Shown: positions 26,456-36,525, numbered from the stretch's first letter. The stretch is 64,000 nucleotides of DNA from an uncultured Pseudomonas sp. (GCF_943846705.1 NZ_OX044366.1:3534001-3598000); one strand, 5' to 3'. Made by a program: numbers and translations. The notes: generated by a model from the sequence alone, not told the origin.

Positions 26456-27103
26456 TTATTGCCAGTCTTTCAGCGCTTGCTCGGCTGCCGGGTTCATTGG
26501 CTCGGCCAGCAAGCCGGCGGGCGTCAGGTTGATGCTGTAAACCGCCTCATCAGCCAGCGGTAAATAAGTCACCCGACGTGCCTGCGGGTCGAAGACAAAC
26601 AGGTCATGCGGCCCCAATCGCAGCCAGCGCCACAGATCAATGCCGTAGGGACTGCGCGCCAGTTCGACACGGGTGTGCAGGGCCAGGTTCTGCTGCTCAA
26701 TGGAGAGGAAGCGCCCCGAGAGTTTTTCCAGGCGATAACCCGGCTGCAAGCCGATTAACGCCGCCAGCCCCTTCCATTGCAGGAAGCGTGCATCCAGCTG
26801 CCACAGATCGCCCTCCATGGTCAGCGTACGCTCACGCCCACCCTCCAACAGACTGACCCGATACAACGGGCCATCAGCCTTGAAACTCAGCGTCGCTAGC
26901 GGTTTGCCTTCGGCAATCGGGGCGTAGCTGCGCAAATCGTTGGCCAAAACGCCAATCAGCACGGCCAAAGCGAGAAATGCCAGGCCGCAGGTGCCACGCA
27001 ACCAACCGAGAAACCACTGCCGAGTGAACAGAATGCGAACCGCAACAAAAGCGGCCAGCAACGCCAACAACGCCGTTGCCCATGCCAGTCCATCGTATTG
27101 CAT
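26456..27103 (-). CDS. Membrane protein of unknown function
   Basis: A 215-residue protein with two N-terminal transmembrane helices (about 7-25 and 37-57) and a soluble, probably periplasmic, domain of about 150 residues. Homologues in pseudomonads carry names such as multidrug transporter, but two helices and a soluble domain do not support transport, so I leave it unnamed. The ATG at 27103 begins MQYDGLAW; an upstream in-frame start is possible but has no better signal. It stands alone. Confidence 0.7.
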   Translation of the reverse strand: MQYDGLAWATALLALLAAFVAVRILFTRQWFLGWLRGTCGLAFLALAVLIGVLANDLRSYAPIAEGKPLATLSFKADGPLYRVSLLEGGRERTLTMEGDLWQLDARFLQWKGLAALIGLQPGYRLEKLSGRFLSIEQQNLALHTRVELARSPYGIDLWRWLRLGPHDLFVFDPQARRVTYLPLADEAVYSINLTPAGLLAEPMNPAAEQALKDWQ

Positions 27104-27322
27104 CGCTGTGCATTCCTTATGTTTGAAATTGTCGGCATTATGCGCAGCTGCCAGGCTGACGAACAGCAAGTGCGCAGTACAATTAGACGCAGAGCGTGTT
27201 TTTATGGTCTGCCATCCATGGTGACCACCCTGCGCGACGTTAACAATCGCTGTGGCCTATTTCTATGGCGACTACCCATTGGCCGTCGCTACATGACCTT
27301 AAAAATCCCCCGGTAACTTTTC

Positions 27323-28108
27323 ATGATTTTCCCGTTCGAACTCAGCGTTGACCTGTCGACGTTGGCAATCCTCGCGCTGGTCGCATTTTTTGCCGGTTTT
27401 ATCGATGCCATTGCCGGCGGTGGCGGGTTGCTGACCATTCCCGCGCTGCTCACTGCCGGCCTGCCGCCGCATCTGGCGCTTGGCACCAACAAGCTCAGCT
27501 CGACCTTTGGCGCGGCCGCTGCCAGTTACACCTTCTACCGGCGTAAATTGTTTGATCCCCGCCAGTGGCGCAATGCCTTGATCGGCACAGCCGTCGGCGC
27601 CCTGCTTGGCGCGGCCATGGCGCAATGGTTGCCCTCGGCATGGTTAAACCAGATGCTGCCTGTGGTGGTTTTTGCCTGCGGTCTGTACCTGCTGTTTGGC
27701 AAAACCCCGGCAGCGCCGCTACTCGCAGAAGCACCGATCGCCAAGGGCCGGCAGTGGCCACAGAGCCTGAGCCTGGGTTTCTATGATGGGGTGGCCGGCC
27801 CTGGCACGGGAGCGTTCTGGACGGTCAGCAGCCTGCTGCTCTACCCGCTTGACCTGGTCAAGGCCAGCGGCGTGGCGCGCAGCATGAACTTCGTCAGCAA
27901 TATATGCGCACTCAGCGTGTTTATCTTCAGCGGGCAAGTGGCTTGGTTGCTAGGCCTGTGCATGGGGTTGGCGCTAATGGTCGGGGCATTTCTCGGCGCA
28001 CGCACGGCGATCAAAGGCGGCTCGAAGTTTATCCGCCCGGTGTTCATCCTAGTGGTGCTTGGCTTGACCGTACGCTTAGCCTGGCAGCACTGGTTCGGGC
28101 TGGCCTAA
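27323..28108 (+). CDS. TSUP (TauE/SafE) family membrane transporter
   Basis: A 261-residue membrane protein with seven or eight hydrophobic helices. The family pattern FFAGFIDAIAGGGGLLTIPALL near 20-41 and LALGTNKLSSTFGA near 51-64 identify the sulfite exporter TauE/SafE family, with a second repeat FYDGVAGPGTGAFW. Members export sulfite, sulfoacetate or related anions; the substrate is not evident. Its 3' end overlaps the convergent nudC by 33 bases. Confidence 0.9.
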   Translation: MIFPFELSVDLSTLAILALVAFFAGFIDAIAGGGGLLTIPALLTAGLPPHLALGTNKLSSTFGAAAASYTFYRRKLFDPRQWRNALIGTAVGALLGAAMAQWLPSAWLNQMLPVVVFACGLYLLFGKTPAAPLLAEAPIAKGRQWPQSLSLGFYDGVAGPGTGAFWTVSSLLLYPLDLVKASGVARSMNFVSNICALSVFIFSGQVAWLLGLCMGLALMVGAFLGARTAIKGGSKFIRPVFILVVLGLTVRLAWQHWFGLA

Positions 28109-28909
28109 ACGACGCGCGACATAAACATCGATCAGATAGCGCGCAATCGAGCGTGGCGCCGGCAAGGGCGGCAGATCATGCACGCTGAACCACTGCGCAT
28201 CCTCGATTTCATCGACCTGCATAACGATATCGCCGGAAACATATTGCGCATGAAAGCCCAGCATCAGTGAATGCGGAAAAGGCCAGCCCTGACTGCCCAG
28301 GTACTGCAAGTTGTTGATCTCAAGCCCGACCTCTTCGCGCACCTCACGGGCCACGCAATGCTCCACCGACTCGCCGGCTTCGACAAACCCTGCCAAGGTG
28401 CTGTAGATGCCCGTCACAAAACGCGGCGAGCGCGCCAGGAGGATCTCATCACCACGCGTAACCAGCACAATCATGCTGGGTGAAAGCCGCGGGTAGTGCT
28501 GCAACTCGCAACGCAGGCAATGCATGGCCCGCTGCTCTGGGACATGCTGCATCGCCCCACCACAGCTGCCACAGAAGCGATGCTGGCTGGCCCATGTGCC
28601 GATTTGCGTGGCGTAGCTGAGCAGCTTGAAGATGTCGTCATCAGCTTGCAGCATAAATTGACGCAGGCTTTGCCAGGCACAACCGGGCAGCTCGAAAGGC
28701 TGATCCAGTTCCAGCAGGTAGACCGCATCGCCATCAAAGTGGCCCAGGCCATGCTCGGCGATAATCGGCAGGTCTTGTTTCTTCAACCACTCCCGAGGGA
28801 ACAGCACACCGCTGCTGTCGGCGAGAAAGTGCTGCTTAAAATGCGCGATAACCCAGCCGCCTGGCTGCTGGCTATCAAGAACAGTGGCGTGCCAGCGCTG
28901 CATACTCAA
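28076..28909 (-). CDS. nudC: NAD(+) diphosphatase / RNA decapping hydrolase
   Basis: A NUDIX enzyme cleaving NADH to NMNH and AMP and, in known homologues, removing NAD caps from RNA. It has the zinc-binding CGSCGG and CLRCELQHYPRLSPSMIV segments and the NUDIX box GFVEAGESVEHCVAREVREE. The 277 residues are full length. Its ATG overlaps the fimL stop by four bases. The fimL-nudC pair is also found in P. aeruginosa. Confidence 0.94.
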   Translation of the reverse strand: MSMQRWHATVLDSQQPGGWVIAHFKQHFLADSSGVLFPREWLKKQDLPIIAEHGLGHFDGDAVYLLELDQPFELPGCAWQSLRQFMLQADDDIFKLLSYATQIGTWASQHRFCGSCGGAMQHVPEQRAMHCLRCELQHYPRLSPSMIVLVTRGDEILLARSPRFVTGIYSTLAGFVEAGESVEHCVAREVREEVGLEINNLQYLGSQGWPFPHSLMLGFHAQYVSGDIVMQVDEIEDAQWFSVHDLPPLPAPRSIARYLIDVYVARRLGQPEPVLPG

Positions 28910-30585
28910 ACCTCCAACGGCATGCCCAGGGCCCGGACACTTTCAGCCGCGAGGTCGAGCACACTTGGCTGAGTTTCCGGACGCATCACCGCACCAGCTT
29001 CCAGGTAATACTCAAGGCTGCTCAGGGCATCGGCGAGGGTTTCCAGCATCTGCTCGGAAGGCATCTGCGGCGCATCAAACATCTGCTGCTGGATGTAATC
29101 GGCACAGGCACCGACCAACAAGGCGGCGCGCTCCTGGTCAAGGAACCATAACCCACCGCGCACGGCTTGCAGGCTGAACGGCACGTTAGACAGGTGCATG
29201 CGCTCGCCATCCGATTCGAGATACGCAGTAATTGCGCGCTTGGCCAACGCCAAGCCCGCCTGCGCCTCATCGACCACCACAATGCGCGCTTCGTTGAGCT
29301 GATGCAGGGCAAATGAGTCGGCCTCGTTGCCTGGTTGCGCCGGGACAGGGCGCACCTCACGGCGTTCGCCACTTTCCAGGCTGGCAACCATGCCTTCGAC
29401 GTACAACACCGCATCTGCCAGTTTATTCAGTGCCTGCGGTTGCGGCGCGCTGGTCTCACTCCAGCTGGAAACGACTGGTAGCTGGGCATTCAGCGAGTTG
29501 CCGGCCGAGCTGAGACCGACCATGCCGAGGGTCTTGCTCAACTTACCAAGCAAGGCGTGCAGGCTCGTGAGGTTCTCGCTTTGCAACGTGCCTCGCTCGA
29601 TCAAGTCGAGCATGTCCTTAAGGCTATTGAGTTCTTCGCGAATCGCCGAGCTCAGCGAACGCATGACTGATTGCCCAGGGCCAGACAGGCGCTGGTATTC
29701 CTCTTCCAGCAGGTGGTCGGTAAAAGGCAGCGACGTCAGAGCAAATACGTCACCGAGGGCCGTCGCTTGCGGCCCACGACTGCTGGCCAGAGCCACCAGA
29801 TAGAGCAACTCTTTAAGCAGGCCACGCGGCGCTTCGTACTGACCGTTGGCAAGCATTTGTTTGAGTTCGCGATCGACTCGCGAGAACAGCTGCTTGCGCG
29901 ATTTGCGCGCCAGCAACTGGCCAGCAACCTGCGCTTCAACGGCCGCTGCGCCTACCCAGCAGAGTCGGCCGCGCGGCTCGTTGGCAAACAGACTGTCGAG
30001 ACGGGTCAGCGCACGGCCCATCAATTTGAGGCTGGCTTGCGGGTTCTGCTCACGAATAAAGCCCAGCAGGCCCACTTGGTACATGTGCCGCAGACGCCGG
30101 CCTTCGCTTTCGCGTGCCGCGCCATCAACGCTGGCCGACGCGGTACGCGGGCGAGCATGGTCGAGACGCACACTAAAAAAGAAGCTCTCCGGCAAGGCAG
30201 GCTGCCCGCCGGCCTGACGCAGATCATTGATCGCCGGCAGCAACAACTCGGGCATTTCCTGGCGATGCGCTTCGACGCTTTCCAGATAGCGGCGCAGAAC
30301 ATGCAGCGCATTGCTCAAAGCAGAAAGCTGCACATCGCGCTCTTCACCGGCACCTGCGGGAATATCTGTGGCCTGATCCAGCACTTCCTGCGCCAGCAAC
30401 TCGGCACCGGTCAGTTCGATCAGGTTTAACGTGCCGCGTACCTGATGCAGGCTCTCTACGGCCTGTTGTAACAAACTGCCGTTATGGCGTTCTGCAATAA
30501 AGTGTTCAAGGCTCGATTCGGCCTCTTCCATGGTGGTGAACAATTCATCGCGCACCAGATTAAGCGACGTGGCTCCAGAAACCAT
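28906..30585 (-). CDS. fimL: FimL, regulator of type IV pili and virulence signalling
   Basis: A 559-residue cytoplasmic protein related to the N-terminal part of the chemotaxis kinase ChpA but without kinase domains. In P. aeruginosa FimL acts with the Chp system and adenylate cyclase CyaB to raise cAMP and support twitching. Seen here are an Hpt-like segment HQVRGTLNLIEL near 47-58, a central helical region and a C-terminal segment VPFSLQAVRGGLWFLDQE. Length and the adjacent nudC match the P. aeruginosa locus. Confidence 0.9.
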   Translation of the reverse strand: MVSGATSLNLVRDELFTTMEEAESSLEHFIAERHNGSLLQQAVESLHQVRGTLNLIELTGAELLAQEVLDQATDIPAGAGEERDVQLSALSNALHVLRRYLESVEAHRQEMPELLLPAINDLRQAGGQPALPESFFFSVRLDHARPRTASASVDGAARESEGRRLRHMYQVGLLGFIREQNPQASLKLMGRALTRLDSLFANEPRGRLCWVGAAAVEAQVAGQLLARKSRKQLFSRVDRELKQMLANGQYEAPRGLLKELLYLVALASSRGPQATALGDVFALTSLPFTDHLLEEEYQRLSGPGQSVMRSLSSAIREELNSLKDMLDLIERGTLQSENLTSLHALLGKLSKTLGMVGLSSAGNSLNAQLPVVSSWSETSAPQPQALNKLADAVLYVEGMVASLESGERREVRPVPAQPGNEADSFALHQLNEARIVVVDEAQAGLALAKRAITAYLESDGERMHLSNVPFSLQAVRGGLWFLDQERAALLVGACADYIQQQMFDAPQMPSEQMLETLADALSSLEYYLEAGAVMRPETQPSVLDLAAESVRALGMPLEV

Positions 30586-31005
30586 GAGCTATTGCGCCTC
30601 CCGCTTCGAGATTAAGAACAGATTGCAGGACTGCATCACTCAGCGAACTCCGGTTTCTGCTTGCTCACATGCGCTGGCATGGCCACGCGTGTACCTGCCA
30701 ATTGCAGAATTCCAGATGGCAAATCTGCCAGTACGACATTAAAAACGTTGTAGTCGGACAAGACTGTCATCCTCAGCGGGGCGCTAGCGCTCAATGAAAT
30801 TATGCGCATGCTTAAAATCGAGCAACTATAACAACCGACAGGCAAAAGTCGATGCCGGGCTCTGTGATGCAGAACACGTCGTCACAGTTAAGCTCGATTT
30901 TTACTTATAGGTGATAAGCACTTGATCTACTGAGAAAGGTTGGCGGCGCGCCAATGAACAGAACAGAGCAGAACTGCCAGCGAATGCTGGCAGGCCAGTT
31001 CAAGC
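30586..31005. other. Gene-free gap between ldcA and fimL
   Basis: About 420 bases between two minus-strand genes. A minus-strand frame ending at 30636 could give a 44-residue peptide from 30770 (MTVLSDYNVFNVVLADL), but its Shine-Dalgarno abuts the ATG, so I do not call it. No terminator with a U tract or RNA gene was recognised. Confidence 0.35.
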
Positions 31006-33264
31006 TCAGCCCTTGATGCAGTCAACGGTATAGACCCCGTCTTCACGCTGCAGGCCGTGAACATCGGCATCAAAGCCGGGGAAGCTGCGATCGAACGTAC
31101 GGGCAAAGGCCAGGTAATCGATGATCGAGCGCGTCTGCGCGGTAAACCGCTCGCCCGGCATGATCAGCGGAATACCTGGCGGATAGGGCACCAGCATCAC
31201 AGCCGCAATCCGGCCTTCCAGCTGTTCGATTGGTACGGCCTCAACCTCACCGCGCACCAGTTGGTTGTAAGCATCGGCGGGCTTGATGGCCACTTCCGGC
31301 AAGACCGTGTACATGCGCTTGAGCGCTTTAGCCGTGGCGTTTTCGCGGTAGCAGGCATGCAAGGCTTCGCACAAGTCACGCAGGCCCATGCCCTGATAAA
31401 ACGCGTTCCCCGCCTGTGCAATCGACGGCAACACATCACTCAGCGGCAGGTTGGCGTCGTAGCTGCGCTTGAACTCCAGCAGCTCGGTCAACAGCGTGCT
31501 CCATTTGCCCTTGGTGATACCCATGGAGAACAGCACCAAGAAGGAGTACAGACCGGTTTTTTCCACCACCAGACCACGTTCCCAGAGGAATTTGCTCACC
31601 ACCGCCGCCGGAATTCCGTGCTCAGCCAGTGTGCCATCCGCCGTCAGCCCCGGCGTGACTAGGGTCACCTTGATGGGATCAAGCAAGACGTAATCTTCGG
31701 CAACATCGCCGAAGCCATGCCAATCGGCTTGTGGCTGCAGCAGCCAATTCTCAGTCACCACATCATCAGTGCCTTCGGCCTGCGGTGGCTGCCAGATGCT
31801 GAACCACCAGTCATCGGCGCGGAGGTTTTGCCGCAGATTAGCCAGGGCCCGGCGGAAACTCAGGGCCTCATCGAAGGTTTCCTGAATCAGCGAGCGCCCT
31901 GCCGGGCCTTCCATCATCGCCGAGGCGACATCCAGCGAGGCGATGATGCCGTACTGCGGTGAAGTGGAAATGTGCATCATAAAAGCTTCGTTGAAGCGAT
32001 CGCGATCCAGCTGGCGTGCCCCGCCATCCTGCACATGGATCATCGAAGCCTGGCTGAATGCCGCCAACAACTTGTGCGTCGAGTGGGTGGTAAACACCAG
32101 CGGCGTATCGTCGGTTTTCAGCGTACCCATGCCATAACGGCCGGAATAGAACTCATGAAACGCCGCGTAGGCGTACCAGGCCTCATCGAAATGCAGCACC
32201 TCGACGCTATTGCCCAAGGTCTGTTTGATCAGTTCGGCGTTGTAACACAGGCCGTCGTAAGTCGAGTTGGTCACCACCACCAGCTTGACCATCGCCCCAC
32301 TGCTGCTCGGCACACGACCGCGCGCCAGCGGGCTGGCGTCGATCTTGGCCTGGATCGACTCGCGGCTGAATTCGGACAGCGGAATCGGCCCGATAATCCC
32401 CAATTCATTACGTTCCGGGCACAGGTACAGCGGGATCGCGCCGGTCATGATGATCGAATGCAGAATCGACTTGTGGCAGTTACGGTCCACCAGCACCAAA
32501 TCATCACGACCAACCATGCTGTGCCAGACGATCTTGTTAGCGGTCGAGGTGCCATTGATCACGAAATAGGTGTGGTCGGCACCGAAGTTACGCGCCGCGC
32601 GGGCTTCGGCCTCGGCCAGCGGCCCGGTGTGGTCGAGCAGCGAGCCCAGCTCTGGCACCGACACGGACAGATCGGAGCGCAGGGTATTTTCCCCAAAGAA
32701 CTGATGAAACGCCTGCCCCACCGGGCTCTTGCGATACGCCACACCGCCGCCATGGCCGGGCGTGTGCCAGGAGTAATTAGATTGTGAGGTGTGCTGCACC
32801 AGCGCCTTGAAGAACGGCGGCAACAGGCAATCCAGATAATTACGCGCGGCACGTGCAACCTGCCGGGCCAGGAATGGCACGGTGTCTTCGAACAAATAGA
32901 GAATGCCGCGCAGCTGATTGAGATCGATCATGGCCTCGGCCGGCGCGTTCTCAATCGTGACTTGCTCACCAATGGCAAAAATCGGCAGTTGCGGCGCACG
33001 GCGGCGGGCGATGCGGATTAGCTCAAGCATGTCCTGCAACAGGTTGCTGTTCTCCCCCGCCCCTTCGGCGGCCACCAAAATGCAGGCCAGTCCGTGGTGG
33101 GTGGAGGCGACAATACGCCCTTCGGCGGAGCTGGCGGTGGAGAGAATGCTGAAGCCGTCCTGCTCCAGTTCTTGCGCGATGGCGCGTACGCGATCACCGG
33201 CCACTGTATCGGCCTTGATGTCACGGTGCACGATCAGGACGGGGAACTTTAGGTCTTTATACAT
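31006..33264 (-). CDS. ldcA: Lysine decarboxylase (Orn/Lys/Arg class I)
   Basis: A PLP enzyme turning lysine into cadaverine. The 752 residues have the N-terminal receiver-like wing, the substrate-entry SWHTPGHGGGVA near 165-176, the core INGTSTANKIVWHS, FDEAWYAYAAFHEFY, and THSTHKLLAAFSQ with the PLP-binding Lys. The relation to fimL, nudC and dnaQ resembles the ldcA locus of P. aeruginosa, so LdcA is the best name. Single gene with dnaQ upstream on the same strand. Confidence 0.92.
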   Translation of the reverse strand: MYKDLKFPVLIVHRDIKADTVAGDRVRAIAQELEQDGFSILSTASSAEGRIVASTHHGLACILVAAEGAGENSNLLQDMLELIRIARRRAPQLPIFAIGEQVTIENAPAEAMIDLNQLRGILYLFEDTVPFLARQVARAARNYLDCLLPPFFKALVQHTSQSNYSWHTPGHGGGVAYRKSPVGQAFHQFFGENTLRSDLSVSVPELGSLLDHTGPLAEAEARAARNFGADHTYFVINGTSTANKIVWHSMVGRDDLVLVDRNCHKSILHSIIMTGAIPLYLCPERNELGIIGPIPLSEFSRESIQAKIDASPLARGRVPSSSGAMVKLVVVTNSTYDGLCYNAELIKQTLGNSVEVLHFDEAWYAYAAFHEFYSGRYGMGTLKTDDTPLVFTTHSTHKLLAAFSQASMIHVQDGGARQLDRDRFNEAFMMHISTSPQYGIIASLDVASAMMEGPAGRSLIQETFDEALSFRRALANLRQNLRADDWWFSIWQPPQAEGTDDVVTENWLLQPQADWHGFGDVAEDYVLLDPIKVTLVTPGLTADGTLAEHGIPAAVVSKFLWERGLVVEKTGLYSFLVLFSMGITKGKWSTLLTELLEFKRSYDANLPLSDVLPSIAQAGNAFYQGMGLRDLCEALHACYRENATAKALKRMYTVLPEVAIKPADAYNQLVRGEVEAVPIEQLEGRIAAVMLVPYPPGIPLIMPGERFTAQTRSIIDYLAFARTFDRSFPGFDADVHGLQREDGVYTVDCIKG

Positions 33265-33436
33265 TGTGGCGTCCCTGAGAGTGGCAGGTGCAGGCCTGCC
33301 GATCGCCTCAGGTTAGAGACTCGTCACGCTGGGCGTAACCCCCTCTACGTGACGTTGTACGAAAAGGTCGCGAGTGAATAACTCACAGAGACGCTTGTCG
33401 TTCCAGCTCGCGTGCAACGACAAGCGCCCGCACTGC

Positions 33437-34204
33437 TCAGGCCTCGACTTTCGGCTGTTCCATCTGCAACCAAAGTGGCAGAGCCCCGGCAGACTTCTCG
33501 ATAATTGCCAGGCGCGCCATATGCTCGGCAAGCTCGGCATCATTAGCCTTAATCACCCGCGTGCGGGCACGCTCTGCAGGCAAGCGGCGAATCGCACTGG
33601 GTTGCTGGCGACCATTGTTGTCACCTTCAGAGCCGTCGCCCGCCAGGGACAGATTGGTCTGCCCACCCGTCATGGTCAGGTAGACGTCGGCGAGAATCTC
33701 GGCGTCGAGCAAGGCGCCGTGCAGATCACGGCCGGAGTTATCGACCCCGTAACGCTTACACAGCGCGTCAAGGTTATTGCGCTGCCCCGGATGCCGCTCA
33801 CGGGCCATCATCAGGGTATCGAGGATCGAGCAGTAATCGCTGACCTCGGCGCGGTCACGCTGGCCGAGCAAATTGAATTCGTTGGCAATAAAGCCGATAT
33901 CGAACGCCGCGTTATGAATGATCAGCTGCGCGCCTTTGATGAACTCGAAGAACTCATCGGCAACTTCTTTGAAGCGCGGCTTATCCTTCAGAAACTCATC
34001 GGTAATACCGTGGACGGCGATTGCGCCCTCGTCGCTCTCACGATCCGGTTGCAGGTAGACATGAAAGTGCCGCCCCGTCAGGCGACGGCCGATCAGCTCA
34101 ACACAACCGATCTCAATAATCCGGTGGCCATCCGCCACCGGCATACCGGTGGTTTCAGTATCCAGCACTACCTTCCTGTCAGCAGCGTTGTTGTAAACCG
34201 TCAT
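33437..34204 (-). CDS. dnaQ: DNA polymerase III epsilon subunit (proofreading exonuclease)
   Basis: 3'-5' exonuclease of the replicative polymerase. Exo I VLDTETTGMPV near 13-23, Exo II HNAAFDIGFIANEF and Exo III HGALLDAEILADVY all carry their metal ligands. The C-terminal tail (LPLWLQ) is the region that contacts the alpha subunit. The ATG at 34204 (MTVYNNAADRKVVLD) has GGGGAAAA upstream and gives 255 residues. rnhA, its usual divergent or adjacent partner, is not found on the other side. Confidence 0.95.
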   Translation of the reverse strand: MTVYNNAADRKVVLDTETTGMPVADGHRIIEIGCVELIGRRLTGRHFHVYLQPDRESDEGAIAVHGITDEFLKDKPRFKEVADEFFEFIKGAQLIIHNAAFDIGFIANEFNLLGQRDRAEVSDYCSILDTLMMARERHPGQRNNLDALCKRYGVDNSGRDLHGALLDAEILADVYLTMTGGQTNLSLAGDGSEGDNNGRQQPSAIRRLPAERARTRVIKANDAELAEHMARLAIIEKSAGALPLWLQMEQPKVEA

Positions 34205-34781
34205 TGCTTTTCCCCTATAAACGCGCGCCAAATCTTAACACGCCGGGCGAAAACCATCGCAACGACCGATGATCAGGTGTAAATGACACCGAGCACTCTC
34301 TTCAAGTGCGCAAAAAATAAATCATGTGTAAGGGGGGCGTGTTAGCACGGGATAGCCACAGCGGATCTTTCGGAAATCCATCCACAGGTATTTACTTCCC
34401 CTACACTTTTCGAAAAACGCTTTGCCCACCATAATTTCGCAACCATGCGGAACTTTCTAACTTCTTAATCACCTTGAGTGGTATCCAGAAATCTTCTCGT
34501 CTGGTTCAGTGGGCAGCCCCATAGCTAGCTGTACCTCAACACTGAAGTTACCCTTCAACGAGTGGTACATATTCCTTCCCCCCTTTGGAGTACTTTGGGC
34601 TGCCTGCTGCGGTACACCTTCTCCGGCATTATCCAAACAGAAGTGAGGTGCTGCTTCAGGGGCGGATTCAAGAGGGGCTTGCGGCTAAGTATGGGCATCA
34701 GCCGTTTCTCAGTTCGAAGCTAGAGTGACTTAGTTTTTTGGGTCTTTAACGCAGGTTTGCACAGCGTCGGTTGCCTACTGC
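34205..34781. other. 577-base region without a gene between dnaQ and umuC
   Basis: I see no coding frame, tRNA or clear repeat. It is less GC-rich than the neighbouring genes and starts where rnhA would be expected, so it is probably the junction between core chromosome and an inserted umuDC region. The promoter of dnaQ should lie at its left end. Confidence 0.4.
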
Positions 34782-36056
34782 CTAACGCGCTCCAACTCGC
34801 CACAACTGATCCAACCTCGTGGTGTAGCTCTGGCTCATCATCTCCCGGCGCATCCCCCAGTCAGGGGCCAGTTGCACGCGTCCCGGGCGGATGGTTCCCC
34901 TGCCCCATTTGCTATTGATCTGATCAAGCACGTCCATCACCTGGCTGGTCTCGCTCGGTTGCACTGCTGCAAACAGGTCACCGCTGCATTGGTTGCGCTG
35001 ACATAGACCAAGTAGCAGCACCTCGGCTTTGCTGTAGGCGAAACCGCTGCGATAAACGCGCTCCAAGCCCGCCAGAGCGACCCTGATGATCAGACGGGTA
35101 TCGTCTGTGGGGTATGGCAGCTCGCACAGTACACCCTTGGCGTACTTGGCCTCTTGTGGATTGAACATGCCGGTGCGGATGCTTACGCGGATTTTTTTGC
35201 AAACGGACTGCTGGGCGCGCAGCTTCTCGCAGGCCCTAGTCGCAAAGGTGGCCACTGCCTCACGGAGCGGCGGCAGCTCGTGCAGGCGCTTACCGAACAT
35301 GCGGCTGCAGCAGATCTCCTGCTTGGCCGGCGCACCCTCTTCCAACTCCAGGCAAGGCGTGCCGAGTAACTCCCTGGCGGTTTTCTCGATCAGCACGCTG
35401 AAGTTCTTGCGTAGCATCCAGGTATCGGCCTGGGCCAGATCCCAGGCAGTACGGATATTCATGCCGGCCAGGTGCCCGGTCATCTTGCGGCCGATGCCCC
35501 ACACCTCGCTCACGTCCATGCGTTTTAGCAGCCGATCACGGCGGGCCGGATCGCGGATATCCACCACGCCTCCGGTCTGGCGCTGCCATTGTTTGGCGGC
35601 ATGGTTGGCCAGCTTGGCCAGGGTCTTGGTCGGAGCTATACCCAACCCGGTCGGGATGCCGGTGAACTGCAGCACCTGGGCACGGATCTGCCGACCAAGC
35701 TGTTCGAGCGAGCCGGGCATACCGCTGATATCGGCGAAGGCCTCGTCGATGCTGTACACCTCCAGCGCCGGTACCATGCCCTCGATCACCGCCATTACCC
35801 GCTCGCTGATGTCTCCGTACAACGCATAATTGCTGCTGAACGCGACGATGCCGTGCTGGCGAAGCTTGTGCTTAATTTGGAAGTACGGCTCACCCATCTT
35901 CACGAAAGGCTTGGCATCGGCCGAGCGGGCGATCACGCAGCCGTCGTTGTTGGACAACACCACGATGGGCGTACGCAGCAGGTCTGGGCGAAACACTCGC
36001 TCGCAACTGGCGTAGAAGCTGTTGCAGTCGATCAAGGCGATGGCCGGCTCAGGCAT
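34782..36056 (-). CDS. umuC: Y-family DNA polymerase UmuC
   Basis: Catalytic subunit of error-prone polymerase V, which bypasses DNA lesions during the SOS response. Catalytic carboxylates are in IALIDCNSFYASCERVF near 7-23 and YSIDEAFADISG near 101-112. A helix-hairpin-helix thumb (DVSEVWGIGRKMTGHLAGM) follows. The length of 424 is usual. The start overlaps the umuD stop by eight bases. Confidence 0.94.
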   Translation of the reverse strand: MPEPAIALIDCNSFYASCERVFRPDLLRTPIVVLSNNDGCVIARSADAKPFVKMGEPYFQIKHKLRQHGIVAFSSNYALYGDISERVMAVIEGMVPALEVYSIDEAFADISGMPGSLEQLGRQIRAQVLQFTGIPTGLGIAPTKTLAKLANHAAKQWQRQTGGVVDIRDPARRDRLLKRMDVSEVWGIGRKMTGHLAGMNIRTAWDLAQADTWMLRKNFSVLIEKTARELLGTPCLELEEGAPAKQEICCSRMFGKRLHELPPLREAVATFATRACEKLRAQQSVCKKIRVSIRTGMFNPQEAKYAKGVLCELPYPTDDTRLIIRVALAGLERVYRSGFAYSKAEVLLLGLCQRNQCSGDLFAAVQPSETSQVMDVLDQINSKWGRGTIRPGRVQLAPDWGMRREMMSQSYTTRLDQLWRVGAR

Positions 36057-36486
36057 GGCAGCGGTGCCGGCGTAGGCTGGCCGTGACCACGCCCCAGATA
36101 ATCAACTCGTCACCCTCCATGATGAAGCGTGGGGCGAACGTGGGGTTCTCTGAGCGCAATACGATCAACTTGCCCTCCTTGTCCAGACGTTTGACAAAGG
36201 CATCCCCATTGATCGCGGCGATGACGATATCGCCACTGTTCGCCTGTAGCGCACGACTGACCACCAACACATCGCCATCGAAAATGCCGGCACCGATCAT
36301 GCTCTCGCCATCGGCACGCACCAGGTAGGTATGCGGCGCATCTATTTCCAGCAACTCATCCAGGGAGAGCTTTTGCTCCAAGTGATCCTGCGCCGGGCTG
36401 GGAAAGCCAGCGGGAACACGAGAGGAAAAAAAGGGCAGCTCGGTATGGGAGCTTCCCACAGGGCCGAGAATCGTGGCGGTGGCCAT
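36049..36486 (-). CDS. umuD: UmuD, self-cleaving polymerase V subunit
   Basis: A LexA-like S24 peptidase of 145 residues that RecA filaments induce to cut itself. The likely cleavage point is the Ala-Gly in RVPAGFPSPAQD. The nucleophile is in GESMIGAGIFDGDVLVV and the general-base Lys in DAFVKRLDKEG. The ATG at 36486 is chosen because MATATILGPV starts the conserved part and lies just downstream of the SOS box. Co-transcribed with umuC. Confidence 0.92.
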   Translation of the reverse strand: MATATILGPVGSSHTELPFFSSRVPAGFPSPAQDHLEQKLSLDELLEIDAPHTYLVRADGESMIGAGIFDGDVLVVSRALQANSGDIVIAAINGDAFVKRLDKEGKLIVLRSENPTFAPRFIMEGDELIIWGVVTASLRRHRCHA

Positions 36487-36505
36487 GGAGGAATACCTAA
36501 AAAAA

Positions 36506-36525
36506 TACTGTATGGACAAACAGTA
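36506..36525. promoter_or_regulatory. LexA (SOS) box
   Basis: TACTGTATGGACAAACAGTA has perfect CTG and CAG arms ten bases apart and the flanking TA pairs of the canonical LexA site. It is 20 bases before umuD and 60 bases before the divergent SRAP pseudogene, so it could have controlled both. Confidence 0.9.

Noticed and set aside
30636..30845. Small minus-strand gene upstream of ldcA
   Set aside because: Starts lack a properly spaced ribosome-binding site and I know no homologue; mentioned only in the gap entry.
31972..32787. 271-codon antisense frame within ldcA
   Set aside because: Same reason: His/Gln-rich reverse translation of a conserved decarboxylase.
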